Shown here piece after piece: positions 17,977 to 27,798 of a DNA stretch of 64,000 nt; within the stretch, counting starts at the first letter, position 1; the number at the start of each line of letters is the position of its first letter. The notes beneath the pieces are model-generated. The model was not told where the DNA came from, did no database searches, and worked only from the letters and a program-made list of their open reading frames with translations. A program made the position numbers and the translations under genes. Source of the DNA: Faucicola sp902506215 (GTDB taxonomy: Bacteria; Pseudomonadota; Gammaproteobacteria; Pseudomonadales; Moraxellaceae); NCBI GenBank assembly GCA_016888885.1, contig CP069437.1, positions 124,001 to 188,000 on the forward strand. The letters run 5' to 3'.

Positions 17977-19881
17977 TTAGAACCATTGGTAGGTTAGTGA
18001 GATGAAGGAATTAATGCCTTTTTGGCGGTAGCCATAAACGGTCTCATAATCTTTATCGGTGAGATTGTTAAGACGACTGCTAATGGTTAGGTTGGGACTG
18101 ACATAATAATTCCCAGTCAGGTTCAACAAGGTGTAGCTGTCTAGAGTTTGTGAATTGTTGGCATCACGATAACGCTCTCCGACGTATTGTAGCTCCGTTC
18201 GAATGTCATATTTTGGCTGTTGATAGCCTAGGTAAACAATACCTTTGTTTTTGGGTTGATAGGTAAGTTGTAGTCCCGTTGCCTTATCTTCCGCATTGGT
18301 GTAATCATAATTGAAACCAAATAATAAATTATTTATGTTCCAATCAGACTTTAAATTAACACCTTTTATTTTAGCTTCGGCAATATTTTGTGGGATATAA
18401 TTTTTATCATTTTGAATTTTATCTTTTATATCAGACTGATATGTTGTTAATCGTGTTTTTTGCAGATTATTACTATGCTCTACAAAAATTTCGCTGTTTT
18501 TACTGGTTTCAGATTTTAAATTAGAGTTTGAATAACCTGGATAATACAAATCATTAAAGGTTGGGGCTCTAAAATTAGTAGCATACGAAGCCCCAACACG
18601 CACGTTTGGCATTATGCGATATGCAACGCCGACGTTATAAGTGGTTTCATTGCCAAATTGTGAATTATCATCATATCTGATATTTAATTGACCATCGTAT
18701 TGATCATCACTTACTAGATAACCTGCATACACACTTTTGATAGTACGGCTATCAATAGCGAATGCTACGCTGCTATCCACTTCTTGTTTTAAATGTTCAT
18801 AGCCACCAATTATTTGACCGAAAGGCAATTTATAGCCTAATTGTAAGTTGGCTTGCTTTTGAGTTGTGTTAAAAACATCATCTAATCGACCAGTTTGCCA
18901 ATGTGCTCCATCATACGTGGTAGATTTATCATAACTTTGACCATATTTAATATTGGCAGACAGTTTATCTTGTTGATAATCGGCAAAAGCTGAGACAGCC
19001 GCGTTTGTTTGGTCAGCATACGCGTTTGGCACTTTTGAACCACTATCAATATCTGTAGTGGATTTTGCAAATAATCCTGTTGCTCCAATTTCAACATTGT
19101 CATTGACTTTATGCTTGGCGACCAAACTTGCGTTTTTGGACTCAAAACCGTCTTTGTCAGCATGATGTATGCCGAACTGAGCGTAAGGTTTTGTCGCGTC
19201 AATGCCATTGGTTTTTTCATAGCCTGTAGATAAGCTTAAGGTAGAAGTATCGTTGACATATTGTCCCGTGATTTGCCCTTTATAGCTTTTTTGTGTACCG
19301 CCGCCAATGGTCAAGGCAACATTAGACTGCTGAGCATTTTGACCTTTGGTAAAGATTTGAATCACGCCGCCCATCGCATCTGAGCCATAAAGACTTGAGC
19401 CAGAAGCACCATAAACTATTTCTATTCTATCGATTTGGTCGACTGGTAACAGCGATAATGCTGCTCCACCTGCGGTTGCAGAGCTGTAACGAATCCCATC
19501 GATTAATACTAAGACTTGACTATTGGAGTAACCACGCAACCTGACACCACTGCTCGCACCATCCCCACCATTTTGAGTAACATATATGGCACCTTGTCCA
19601 CGAAGTACATCAATCACGCTTTGACCGCGATAACGTTGTAATTGTTCTTCATCAATTACGGTGGTTTGGGCGATGGTATTCTTGACAAGCGTCGGCGTTT
19701 TGGTTGCCGTGGTGGTAAAGGTAAGACTCGGCAATGTCGTTTCAGCTTCGCTAGTCGCTGCATGAGCGCTAACACCAGTCATGGACATGCCAATAATCAC
19801 AAAAACGCTTTGTGTCATTGGATGGATATTAAAAAATGGCTTTTTGCTAAAACGTGGTGATGTCTGACAGGTATAACGCAT
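17977..19881 (-). CDS. TonB-dependent outer-membrane receptor, BtuB-like
   Basis: Outer-membrane beta-barrel that imports a ligand using TonB energy. After a signal peptide (hydrophobic stretch ending SAHAATS) comes a plug domain with VIDVLRGQGAIYV, GVRLRGYSNSQVLVLIDG and IEIVYGASGSSLYGSDAMGG, then a barrel ending in an aromatic residue (LTYQWF). Plug motifs and the length of about 635 aa are closest to BtuB, the cobalamin receptor, but no cobalamin riboswitch is seen upstream, so the ligand stays open. ATG 19881 is chosen; a TTG four codons upstream and an internal ATG at 19818, right before the hydrophobic stretch, are alternatives. No other transport gene lies next to it. Confidence 0.88.
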   Translation of the reverse strand: MRYTCQTSPRFSKKPFFNIHPMTQSVFVIIGMSMTGVSAHAATSEAETTLPSLTFTTTATKTPTLVKNTIAQTTVIDEEQLQRYRGQSVIDVLRGQGAIYVTQNGGDGASSGVRLRGYSNSQVLVLIDGIRYSSATAGGAALSLLPVDQIDRIEIVYGASGSSLYGSDAMGGVIQIFTKGQNAQQSNVALTIGGGTQKSYKGQITGQYVNDTSTLSLSTGYEKTNGIDATKPYAQFGIHHADKDGFESKNASLVAKHKVNDNVEIGATGLFAKSTTDIDSGSKVPNAYADQTNAAVSAFADYQQDKLSANIKYGQSYDKSTTYDGAHWQTGRLDDVFNTTQKQANLQLGYKLPFGQIIGGYEHLKQEVDSSVAFAIDSRTIKSVYAGYLVSDDQYDGQLNIRYDDNSQFGNETTYNVGVAYRIMPNVRVGASYATNFRAPTFNDLYYPGYSNSNLKSETSKNSEIFVEHSNNLQKTRLTTYQSDIKDKIQNDKNYIPQNIAEAKIKGVNLKSDWNINNLLFGFNYDYTNAEDKATGLQLTYQPKNKGIVYLGYQQPKYDIRTELQYVGERYRDANNSQTLDSYTLLNLTGNYYVSPNLTISSRLNNLTDKDYETVYGYRQKGINSFISLTYQWF

Positions 19882-19990
19882 AACTTGACCCAAAAAAATA
19901 GTTTAAAGACACATTGTAGAAAAATATCGTTACATAAGCTATTACTTTTGCTTGGTCATTGCTCATCAAAGCTTGAGAATTTTTCAATAA

Positions 19991-20019
19991 AAAACCCCTC
20001 TAGTAACTAAAGGGGTTTT
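19991..20019. terminator. Intrinsic terminator after the DUF697-like gene
   Basis: Stem AAAACCCCT/AGGGGTTTT (extended by TAG/CTA around one mismatch) with A and T runs on the two sides. It ends the minus-strand gene at 20043 and separates it from the receptor promoter region. Confidence 0.85.
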
Positions 20020-20042
20020 GATACAAGCCTTCGTATCAACAA

Positions 20043-20531
20043 TTAGTTGGCTTGTTGCTGCAATTTTTTAGCTTTTTGGTAGCATTCATTGATGTGATTT
20101 TCAGCAATTTTTTTAAACATCAAATAACCGATTGTACCTGCCACTAGTTGACCGCCAAATGGTACAAATTTGGTCACTTGCTTGGCGATAATACGGCTAC
20201 CAAAACCTTGGAAAGTTTTTTTGGCAATACTGCGTGTCACCACTAGCCCTGCAAAATCCACCGCTTTATCTTTTAGTTGGTTGATTTGCGAGCCGTTGTT
20301 TAAATCTACCGCTGCTTGGGCGGGTTCAATTAAGCCAAATTTAGCGGAGATTTCAGGTAGCAATTTTGATAATAGACCGGCGTCAACCGCAACGTCTAGC
20401 AGCGGCACAGGGACAACCGCTGCTACGGCAGAAATTTTGGCTTTACTTTTAATCATTGCCTCGCATTCGCGTTTGATTTTTTCTAAGTCAAGTTTTGGGT
20501 CGATGGTTTTGGTCGAATTTTCTGCTGACAT
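20043..20531 (-). CDS. DUF697-like small membrane-associated protein
   Basis: Function unknown. The 162-aa protein has two moderately hydrophobic Gly/Ala/Pro/Val segments (about 33-65 with VPVPLLDVAVDAGLLSKLL, and about 100-140 with VPFGGQLVAGTIGYLMF) that look like the DUF697 domain found alone or behind GTPase domains (YcjF type). No GTPase gene is adjacent here. The ATG is preceded by AGAAGGAAAAA, a good ribosome site. Monocistronic with its own terminator. Confidence 0.6.
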   Translation of the reverse strand: MSAENSTKTIDPKLDLEKIKRECEAMIKSKAKISAVAAVVPVPLLDVAVDAGLLSKLLPEISAKFGLIEPAQAAVDLNNGSQINQLKDKAVDFAGLVVTRSIAKKTFQGFGSRIIAKQVTKFVPFGGQLVAGTIGYLMFKKIAENHINECYQKAKKLQQQAN

Positions 20532-20873
20532 AATTTTTCCTTCTAAAAAATTTCAATTATCAATAGTAAAGGTAGTATTGCAAAACACTTGCAACAAGAG
20601 GTGATTATTCATTAATGGTCGGTGATACTGTCTCATTAATGGTAAGTGATAACTCTTTAGTTTGATTATAACTGAGTGTAAACGTATGAATAAGCATCTT
20701 TTTGCAAAAAAATGCTAATGGTTTGTAGTGGCATTATTACGATATGCAAAATGCACAAAGGACTATGGAAGCTGATGGGATGTTTTTCACCGTTTCGCTG
20801 TTGTAATTTTGCCTATTCACTCTCATTATGCTAGTTTGTTCTCTCTATTTTATTTGGCAACCCTGATAAATTT
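20532..20873. other. Intergenic region upstream of recJ
   Basis: No gene recognised. Divergent promoters for the DUF697-like gene and recJ must lie here; a TATGCT at 20827-20832 is a possible recJ -10 without a matching -35. An imperfect direct repeat is at 20609-20655. Confidence 0.4.
20609..20655. repeat. Imperfect direct repeat, 24-bp period, two copies
   Basis: TCATTAATGGT followed by two variable bases and GTGATA occurs at 20609-20627 and again at 20633-20651, with similar flanks. Confidence 0.7.
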
Positions 20874-22652
20874 ATGTTGACTGTGACTCCCCGTTTTAGT
20901 GCCACCAAGATTGACGAGATTCCCCGTGATTTACAGCCGTTGGCGCAGACATCGATGACATTAGCACGCATTTTGGCTGGGCGAGGCGTGCAAGATGTGG
21001 CAAATTTAGACACTTCCTTTAATAAGATGTTACCTGCAAATTCGCTTACAGGCATTACCAAGGCAGTGGCGCTGCTTGACAAGGCGATTGATACGCAGCA
21101 AAAAATACTGATTGTGGGTGATTTTGATTGCGATGGCGCGACCAGCACGGCACTGATGGTAAGGGTGCTCCGTGAAATGGGCGCACAGGTTGAGTTTTTG
21201 GTGCCCGATCGTTTTAAGTACGGTTATGGACTGACGCCAGAAATTGTTGCGCTAGGTATTGAAACCTATGATCCTGATGTGATTGTTACGGTTGATAATG
21301 GTATCTCTAGTCATGCGGGGGTCGAGCTTGCCAAAGCCAAAGGGCTAACGGTGATTATTACCGACCATCACCTGACGACGCAGGCGACACCAAACGCAGA
21401 TGCCGTGGTCAATCCCAATCAGCTGGGCTGTGATTTTGCTAGTAAATCATTGGTAGGGGTTGGGGTGGCATTTTATGTGCTAGGCAATCTTGCCAAGGTC
21501 AGACGCCAAGCCAATAAATCCACCACCCAAGTGAGTCGCTATATTGATTTGGTGGCACTTGGCACGGTGGCGGATGTGGGCGTATTAGACCAAAATAATC
21601 GCATCTTGGTGCACCAAGGTATCCAAGCCATCAAGCAAGGTCGTTGCTGTGTGGGTATTTTGGCGTTGTTGGAACAGGCAAGTCGGCAGGCAGCCGACAT
21701 CACGGCTCAAGATTTTGGTTTTATTTTAGGACCCCGCATCAACGCCGCAGGTCGTATGGATAGTATGCGAATTGGCATTGACTGCTTGCTCACCGATGAT
21801 TGGGGGGAGGCACAGCGGCTTGCGCATCAGCTCGATAAACTCAATCAAGAGCGCCGCCAAGTCGAGCAGGGCATGCGACAACAAGCCGATAGTGTATTAA
21901 GGACGCTTGATAATCCATCTGAGCAAAGTGCTATAAATCAAGTAACGCAGCGCAAACGCAGTATTATTTTGTATCAAGATGAGTGGCATCAAGGGGTGAT
22001 CGGTATCGTCGCAGGCAGGCTAAAAGAAAGCTACCATGTGCCTGCTATCGTGTTTGCGCCTGCCGATACGGCGTTGATTGAAGATGAGGATGCTATCAAA
22101 GGCTCCGCACGCTCCATTGAAGGCATTCATATCCGTGATGCCATTGAATCAGTCGCGCAAACCTACCCCGAACTTATTAGCCACTTTGGCGGGCATGCGA
22201 TGGCAGCAGGTCTGACAATCAAACGAAAAAACTTTGAGCCGTTTTGTAAAGCGTTTGATGAGGTAATTGCAGAAGTGGCTGATGAGGTATTTGCAGAGAC
22301 GTTATATAGCGATGGTGAATTGACAGCCGGTGAATTCACGGTCGATTTTGTAGATAGCTTGCAGACGTTGGCTATTTGGGGACATGGTTTTGTGCCACCG
22401 ATATTTGATGGGGTGTTTGTGGTGCAAGATTATCGGGTGTTAAAAGAGCGTCATTTAAAATTATGGTTATCGTATCCCGATGTCCCTTTTACTATTGAAG
22501 CGATTTGGTTTAATGCTGACTTTGACGCGATAGCTTTGTCTGCTATCAATCGCAGTGTGTCAAAAGTGCATTTGCTCTATGAGCTGGAGAAAAATTTATT
22601 CAATGGACAAACTAAGTTGCAGTTAAGGGTAAAAAAGGGTGTGCTCCTCTAA
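20874..22652 (+). CDS. recJ: Single-stranded-DNA exonuclease RecJ
   Basis: 5'-3' single-strand exonuclease of recombination and mismatch repair. DHH-family metal motifs are present in order: VGDFDCDGA (about 80-88), TVDNGISS, TDHHL (about 163-167), ALGTVADVG, and GPRINAAGRM; the DHHA1 part has SHFGGHAMAAGL. At 592 aa it matches the family (about 570). The ATG at 20874 has no strong ribosome site. No terminator follows; the next gene starts 280 nt downstream. Confidence 0.96.
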   Translation: MLTVTPRFSATKIDEIPRDLQPLAQTSMTLARILAGRGVQDVANLDTSFNKMLPANSLTGITKAVALLDKAIDTQQKILIVGDFDCDGATSTALMVRVLREMGAQVEFLVPDRFKYGYGLTPEIVALGIETYDPDVIVTVDNGISSHAGVELAKAKGLTVIITDHHLTTQATPNADAVVNPNQLGCDFASKSLVGVGVAFYVLGNLAKVRRQANKSTTQVSRYIDLVALGTVADVGVLDQNNRILVHQGIQAIKQGRCCVGILALLEQASRQAADITAQDFGFILGPRINAAGRMDSMRIGIDCLLTDDWGEAQRLAHQLDKLNQERRQVEQGMRQQADSVLRTLDNPSEQSAINQVTQRKRSIILYQDEWHQGVIGIVAGRLKESYHVPAIVFAPADTALIEDEDAIKGSARSIEGIHIRDAIESVAQTYPELISHFGGHAMAAGLTIKRKNFEPFCKAFDEVIAEVADEVFAETLYSDGELTAGEFTVDFVDSLQTLAIWGHGFVPPIFDGVFVVQDYRVLKERHLKLWLSYPDVPFTIEAIWFNADFDAIALSAINRSVSKVHLLYELEKNLFNGQTKLQLRVKKGVLL

Positions 22653-22736
22653 ACAAGCGTTTTTGCTGATTCATACACAATCTGATAACCATAACACCCA
22701 ATAAAGATGGTAAACGACATAAAATGACATGTTAAT

Positions 22737-22777
22737 ATAATTTATCACCTATATCGCCCCAAATTTTGATAAATTAT
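22737..22777. repeat. Perfect 11-bp inverted repeat with 19-bp centre
   Basis: ATAATTTATCA (22737-22747) and TGATAAATTAT (22767-22777). Arm centres are 30 bp apart, about three helical turns. No T run follows, so it is more like an operator than a terminator. Confidence 0.7.
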
Positions 22778-22857
22778 GCAGGTATAAGGGTGTTAATTTT
22801 TTAAAGTTTTAATAAGGCTTTGGCGCTTAGCTAGCTATTATTTATTATTTAACCGTT

Positions 22858-22917
22858 TGTCTTTTAACTAGATGTCTTTTAACTGGCTGTTTTTTAACTA
22901 TCTGTCTTTTACCTGCG
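22858..22917. repeat. Tandem repeat, 15-bp unit, four copies, just before the WYL gene
   Basis: Units of TGTCTTTTAACTNGN start at 22858, 22873, 22888 and 22903. The last copy ends 14 nt before the ATG of the WYL regulator, next to its ribosome site GGAGA (22921-22925). Confidence 0.88.
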
Positions 22918-22931
22918 TATGGAGAATTGCC

Positions 22932-24047
22932 ATGAGTAAATCGCTTGCCAACAATGCAACCGCAACGACGGCTCGGCAATGGCAAATCCTCTCACAGCTG
23001 GATCGCAAGCGTTGGCTTGGTACAACCCATATCAAAGAACAGCTTGATTTGATGGGTTTTGATATCAGTTTGCGCACCATTCAGCGAGATTTAAACGCTT
23101 TGGCAACGCGTTTTCCGATTGAAAAAAACAACACCAACCCACAAGGTTGGCGCTGGCGTGAAGATGCACCGATGCAAAGCTTGCCGCACATGAATTTGTC
23201 GCAAGCGGTGGCATTTAGTATGATGCGCCATAATTTGACCCAGCTATTACCGCCGGCTATCTTAGATGAATTGATTCCGTGGTTTGACCTAGCGAATCGG
23301 CAACTCAAAGAAAGCAAAGTAGTAAACACTTGGCTCGATAGAGTGCGTATCCTGTCAGCCAATCAACCGCTCATCCCGCCATCGGTCAATCCAGCCGCCA
23401 AAGACGCCGTCTATGACGCGTTGTTTCAAAATAAAAAACTCATCGCCTGTTATAAAGCGCGTGGGCGAGAGGAAGCGCAAAAATACACCTTAAATCCGCT
23501 AGCCATTGTGCAGCGTGGTGTGGTGATTTACTTGATTGCCTCGCGAACTGACAGAGCCTCTGACGATGTGCGCCAATTTGCTTTGCACCGTTTTGAAAGT
23601 GCAGAAGTGAGCGCAAGCGACGCGCAAACCCCGAAAGATTTTAATTTAGACAATTATATCAACACAGGTGCGATGGGGTTTAATTATCCGTTATTCCAAA
23701 AACTCATGCCTGACAGCGAAAAAAACAACCACGAGCCCCCCATACAGCAAGTGCAGTTACTGTTTCATCCGTTATCGGGGGCAAGTTTGCTTGAAAGCCC
23801 ATTATCAACCGATCAGCAAAGCTGGGAAGACGACGAAGGATTGCATATCACAGCCACAGTGAACATGACGTCCCAACTGGTATGGTGGCTACGCGGTTTT
23901 GGTAAAGGACTGCGAAAAATCGAGCCTGAGATTTTATCAATCGCCGTCTTTGAAACCCAAATGCCTGAGCGACAAATGCCCAATCAGCAACCGCCCAGTC
24001 GACAAGCGTTCGATCAACAACCCACCGCCCAAACAATAAGCGAATAA
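22932..24047 (+). CDS. WYL-domain transcriptional regulator
   Basis: N-terminal winged helix-turn-helix (about residues 10-75; RWLGTTHIKEQLDLMGFDISLRTIQRDLNAL) followed by a WYL ligand-sensing domain (about 145-240, KKLIACYKARG ... YTLNPLAIVQRGVVIYLIASR) and a C-terminal extension rich in Gln/Pro. WYL proteins bind nucleic acids or nucleotides and control DNA-damage or defence genes in several bacteria. ATG 22932 is chosen because GGAGA is spaced correctly; longer readings would translate the upstream tandem repeat. The TerD-like gene follows 52 nt later, which suggests a joint unit. Confidence 0.9.
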   Translation: MSKSLANNATATTARQWQILSQLDRKRWLGTTHIKEQLDLMGFDISLRTIQRDLNALATRFPIEKNNTNPQGWRWREDAPMQSLPHMNLSQAVAFSMMRHNLTQLLPPAILDELIPWFDLANRQLKESKVVNTWLDRVRILSANQPLIPPSVNPAAKDAVYDALFQNKKLIACYKARGREEAQKYTLNPLAIVQRGVVIYLIASRTDRASDDVRQFALHRFESAEVSASDAQTPKDFNLDNYINTGAMGFNYPLFQKLMPDSEKNNHEPPIQQVQLLFHPLSGASLLESPLSTDQQSWEDDEGLHITATVNMTSQLVWWLRGFGKGLRKIEPEILSIAVFETQMPERQMPNQQPPSRQAFDQQPTAQTISE

Positions 24048-24099
24048 TTAACAAACGCCCAAGTAAACTAACTACTTTGTCCGATTTTTCGAGAATTTT

Positions 24100-25167
24100 A
24101 TGAAACATACTGATAATAACACCCTTGAATCCACTAGTGCCGACACCAACTCACAGCAGCCTAGCAAACCAAAAACCACGATTTTATACAGTGATTTGAC
24201 GGACGATTCGCCGATTGTTAATGCTGTCAAATCGCCTGATAATCTGACACCCAGCACTACTAAAGAGACGTACCAGATTATTTCGACGCAGTTTGCCGAC
24301 CCAACGCCAGCACCATCGGTTAAAATAATAGCGCCTGTCAACTCACCCAATTTGACCGATAAAAACACCAATGAGGCAGGAGTGGCAAGTACCTCGCCGC
24401 TGCACCATTCGCTACACAAAACGCCAAAAATCAACCCCATGACTGATGACAAGATTTTGCAAAAAAGTCATCAGTTAGCAATCACCCAAGACGATCAGCT
24501 TGAAGATGATAAAACGGCGACAGGTATAGCCGTCGAGCATATGGGTGTGGTACTCAAGCAGTGGTATTTTACCGTGCAATGGCAGCAAACACAGATGCCA
24601 AAAGCAGGGCTTTACAATAAATTTAAAAAACGCACGCAAGCCATGGACTTAGACTTATCCTGCTTGCTTTGTAACCGATATGGCGAGGTAATCGAGACCG
24701 TTTGGTTCAAAAATGTCCGTGATAAATCGCAGTCCGTGCGTCATCAAGGCGATGAATTATTGGGCAAAAAGCCATTTGGCGCTATCGATGACCGCAAAGA
24801 AGACCCTGACAACCATCAAAGCACCAAGGTCAATGATGCCAACCTCAATCAAGAAAGTATGGTGCTTTTTTTAAGTAAGCTTCCGCCGCAAGTATTTCAT
24901 GTGGTGATGATTGTGTCATCTTATCACGGCTATGCGCTTAGCAAAGCGAAACAAGCGTCTTGTCAGCTCAGTGATGATGAAGGTAATGTGATTAGTGAGT
25001 TGGCTTTTACCAAACTGCCAAGTAATACTAAGGCATTATGGTTTGCCAGTCTGACCCGTTCTGCCGATAGCTGGCGCTATAACAACGAGCAGCAACCTTT
25101 AGACAACAACAAGATGGCGCTAATTGAAAAAGAAGTAAGTGAAAAATTGGTACGTACGGCCAGATGA
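24100..25167 (+). CDS. TerD-like stress protein with long disordered N-terminus
   Basis: The C-terminal part (about residues 145-340) fits the TerD/TerZ beta-sandwich: DLDLSCLLCNRYGEVIETVWF near its start, then a GD-containing loop, LSKLPPQVFHVVMIVSS, CQLSDDEGNVI and a W-containing end. TerD proteins bind calcium and belong to tellurite-resistance and stress systems. The calcium-binding acidic residues look less regular than in canonical TerD, so metal binding is unsure. The first 140 residues are Thr/Ser/Pro/Asn-rich and probably disordered. No other ter genes are nearby. It follows the WYL regulator closely and may be its target. Confidence 0.72.
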   Translation: MKHTDNNTLESTSADTNSQQPSKPKTTILYSDLTDDSPIVNAVKSPDNLTPSTTKETYQIISTQFADPTPAPSVKIIAPVNSPNLTDKNTNEAGVASTSPLHHSLHKTPKINPMTDDKILQKSHQLAITQDDQLEDDKTATGIAVEHMGVVLKQWYFTVQWQQTQMPKAGLYNKFKKRTQAMDLDLSCLLCNRYGEVIETVWFKNVRDKSQSVRHQGDELLGKKPFGAIDDRKEDPDNHQSTKVNDANLNQESMVLFLSKLPPQVFHVVMIVSSYHGYALSKAKQASCQLSDDEGNVISELAFTKLPSNTKALWFASLTRSADSWRYNNEQQPLDNNKMALIEKEVSEKLVRTAR

Positions 25168-25548
25168 CTTGGGTGTAGCGTAAGCTTATTGTTTCTCAGC
25201 GGTAAAATAACGAAGCAATTTTAAAGCCAAAAATTAATACATTTGACGACGTTGCTACAGCGTCTGTCAGTGATTGGATATATTCGCCACTGTGATACTG
25301 TGGTACACTATGACAAAAAAAGGGATTGTGTTAATCGATAGGGATACAGCGTATCTGCATTATTTTTCTCCTAAATATAGGTATTCCTAGATACATTATT
25401 GACTCATTATGCGGTAACCGTATACTTTGCGTTTAAAATGGTCAATCACATTTTATCCCCTAATTAGTAATACTTACTGTGAAATTTCTCACGCTGCTAG
25501 ATGCATCATCTAGTATCTCAATTAACATTCATATAAAAGAGGTTCTCT
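25168..25548. other. Intergenic region upstream of icd
   Basis: No gene seen. It contains a strong promoter at 25399-25426 and a leader of about 115 nt before icd. No terminator for the TerD-like gene was recognised. Confidence 0.5.
25399..25426 (+). promoter_or_regulatory. Promoter of icd
   Basis: TTGACT (25399-25404), 16-bp spacer, TATACT (25421-25426). Each box differs by one or two bases from the sigma-70 consensus. Confidence 0.75.
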
Positions 25549-27786
25549 ATGGCTAGTGGAAAGTCAAATATTATCTATACCTTAACTGACGAAGCCCCGC
25601 TACTGGCGACGTATTCACTACTTCCTATCATTGAGACATTTACCAAACCTGCTGGCGTTGAAATCACTAAAGCCGATATTTCCCTTGCCGCGCGTGTATT
25701 GGCAGAATTCTCTGACTACCTGACCCCAGAACAACAAGTGCCCGATAATCTTGCTGAGCTTGGGCGGTTGACCCAAGACCCAGACACCAATATCATCAAA
25801 TTGCCTAATATCAGTGCCTCAGTGGCTCAGCTACAAGAATGTATTAAAGAGTTACAAGCCAAAGGCTATAACATTCCTAATTACCCAGAAAACCCAACCA
25901 CAGACGAAGAAAAAGCCATCAAAGCCCGTTATGGTAAATGTTTAGGTTCTGCGGTAAACCCCGTATTACGTGAAGGTAATTCCGATCGCCGTGCCCCAGC
26001 TGCGGTAAAAAACTATGCCAAAAAACACCCGCATTCAATGGGCGAGTGGAAACAATGGTCAAAAACCCACGTCTCTCACATGAAAGAAGGTGACTTTTAC
26101 CATGGCGAAAAATCAATGACCCTTGATAAAGCGCGTAAAGTGAAAATGGAGCTCATCACCCACAGTGGCAAAGCTGTGGTACTAAAACCCGAAGTTGCCC
26201 TACAAGATGGTGAAGTGATTGACTCGATGTTTATGAGTAAAAAAGCCTTAATCGAGTTTTATGAAAAAGAGCTAGAAGATTGCCGCGAAGGTAAAATCCT
26301 ATTCTCTTTACACGTCAAAGCCACGATGATGAAGGTATCACATCCTATCGTATTTGGTCACTGCGTGAGAGTGTATTACAAAGATGCATTCGAAAAATGG
26401 AACAAAACCTTTGACGAATTAGGTATTAATGTTAACAACGGTATGGCAGGACTATACGAAAAAATCGAAACCTTACCGACCACTATCCGTGAAGAAATCA
26501 TCCGTGACCTGCATGCCTGTCAAGAACATCGCCCCGCATTGGCGATGGTGGACTCAGCGAAGGGAATTGATAACTTCTATTCGCCAAATGACGTCATTGT
26601 AGATGCCTCAATGCCAGCGATGATTCGTAATGGTGGTAAAATGTGGGCGGCAGATGGCAAGCCTTACGACTGTAAAGCCGTGATGCCAGAATCGACCTTT
26701 GCCCGTATTTACCAAGAAGTCATCAACTTCTGTAAATGGCATGGCAACTTTGACCCAGCGACCATGGGTACCGTACCAAACGTAGGTTTGATGGCACAAA
26801 AAGCGGAAGAGTACGGCTCTCACGACAAAACTTTTGAAATCCCAGAGGCAGGCGTTGCCAATATCACTGATATTGAGACAGGCGAAGTATTGATGTCGCA
26901 AAATGTTGAAGAAGGCGATATTTGGCGTATGTGTCAAGTCAAAGATGCGCCAATTCGTGACTGGGTAAAACTGGCAGTGACGCGTGCACGTAACTCAGGC
27001 ATGCCAGCTATTTTCTGGCTTGACCCATACCGCCCACATGAAAATGAGCTCATCAAAAAAGTTAAAAAATACTTACAAGAGCATGATACCACAGGTCTAG
27101 ACATCCAAATCATGTCTCAAGTTCGTGCGATGCGTTATACCCTTGAGCGTGTGGCGCGTGGTTTGGATACCATTTCAGTCACAGGTAACATCTTGCGTGA
27201 CTACTTAACTGACTTGTTCCCAATCCTAGAATTAGGCACGTCCGCCAAAATGCTATCAATTGTTCCATTGATGGAAGGCGGTGGTCTTTATGAGACAGGG
27301 GCAGGCGGTTCAGCCCCAAAACATGTCGAGCAGTTGGTTGAAGAAAACCACTTGCGCTGGGATTCGCTCGGCGAGATGCTGGCGCTTGCCGTATCTTTAG
27401 AAGACTTGGGGATTAAAGAAAACAACCCACGGATAAAATTACTGGCAAAAACTCTAGACTTGGCAACGGGTAAATTGTTGGATAACGACAAATCACCGTC
27501 ACGCCGTACCGGTGAGCTCGACAACCGTGGTAGCCATTATTATCTAGCCAAATACTGGGCAGAAGAATTGGCGAACCAAGATCAAGATAGCGAGCTTAAA
27601 ACCAAGTTTGCGCCACTGGCTCAAGCGTTGTCAGAAAATGAAGACAAAATTGTTGCTGAATTAAATGATGTTCAAGGTCAAGGTGTAGATATTGGCGGTT
27701 ACTATCAACCAGACCAACAAAAGCTAAGCCAGGTGATGCGCCCAAGTGCGACATTTAATCAAGCATTGGCCTCTTTTGATGCCTAA
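25549..27786 (+). CDS. icd: NADP-dependent isocitrate dehydrogenase, monomeric type
   Basis: Oxidative decarboxylation of isocitrate to 2-oxoglutarate in the TCA cycle. The whole 745-aa sequence is of the monomeric IDH type (about 740 aa), unrelated in size to the 415-aa dimeric enzyme. Marker segments: LGSAVNPVLREGNSDRRAP, ARNSGMPAIFWLDPYRPHE, MSQVRAMRYTLERVARGLD and ETGAGGSAPKHVEQ. AGAGG (25538-25542) precedes the ATG. Transcribed alone from its own promoter and ended by a strong terminator. Confidence 0.97.
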   Translation: MASGKSNIIYTLTDEAPLLATYSLLPIIETFTKPAGVEITKADISLAARVLAEFSDYLTPEQQVPDNLAELGRLTQDPDTNIIKLPNISASVAQLQECIKELQAKGYNIPNYPENPTTDEEKAIKARYGKCLGSAVNPVLREGNSDRRAPAAVKNYAKKHPHSMGEWKQWSKTHVSHMKEGDFYHGEKSMTLDKARKVKMELITHSGKAVVLKPEVALQDGEVIDSMFMSKKALIEFYEKELEDCREGKILFSLHVKATMMKVSHPIVFGHCVRVYYKDAFEKWNKTFDELGINVNNGMAGLYEKIETLPTTIREEIIRDLHACQEHRPALAMVDSAKGIDNFYSPNDVIVDASMPAMIRNGGKMWAADGKPYDCKAVMPESTFARIYQEVINFCKWHGNFDPATMGTVPNVGLMAQKAEEYGSHDKTFEIPEAGVANITDIETGEVLMSQNVEEGDIWRMCQVKDAPIRDWVKLAVTRARNSGMPAIFWLDPYRPHENELIKKVKKYLQEHDTTGLDIQIMSQVRAMRYTLERVARGLDTISVTGNILRDYLTDLFPILELGTSAKMLSIVPLMEGGGLYETGAGGSAPKHVEQLVEENHLRWDSLGEMLALAVSLEDLGIKENNPRIKLLAKTLDLATGKLLDNDKSPSRRTGELDNRGSHYYLAKYWAEELANQDQDSELKTKFAPLAQALSENEDKIVAELNDVQGQGVDIGGYYQPDQQKLSQVMRPSATFNQALASFDA

Positions 27787-27798
27787 TTCAATAGTATA

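Noticed and set aside
19882..20042. Cobalamin riboswitch before the BtuB-like gene
   Set aside because: Only about 160 nt are available, with a terminator for the upstream gene inside, and no B12-box-like sequence was recognised.
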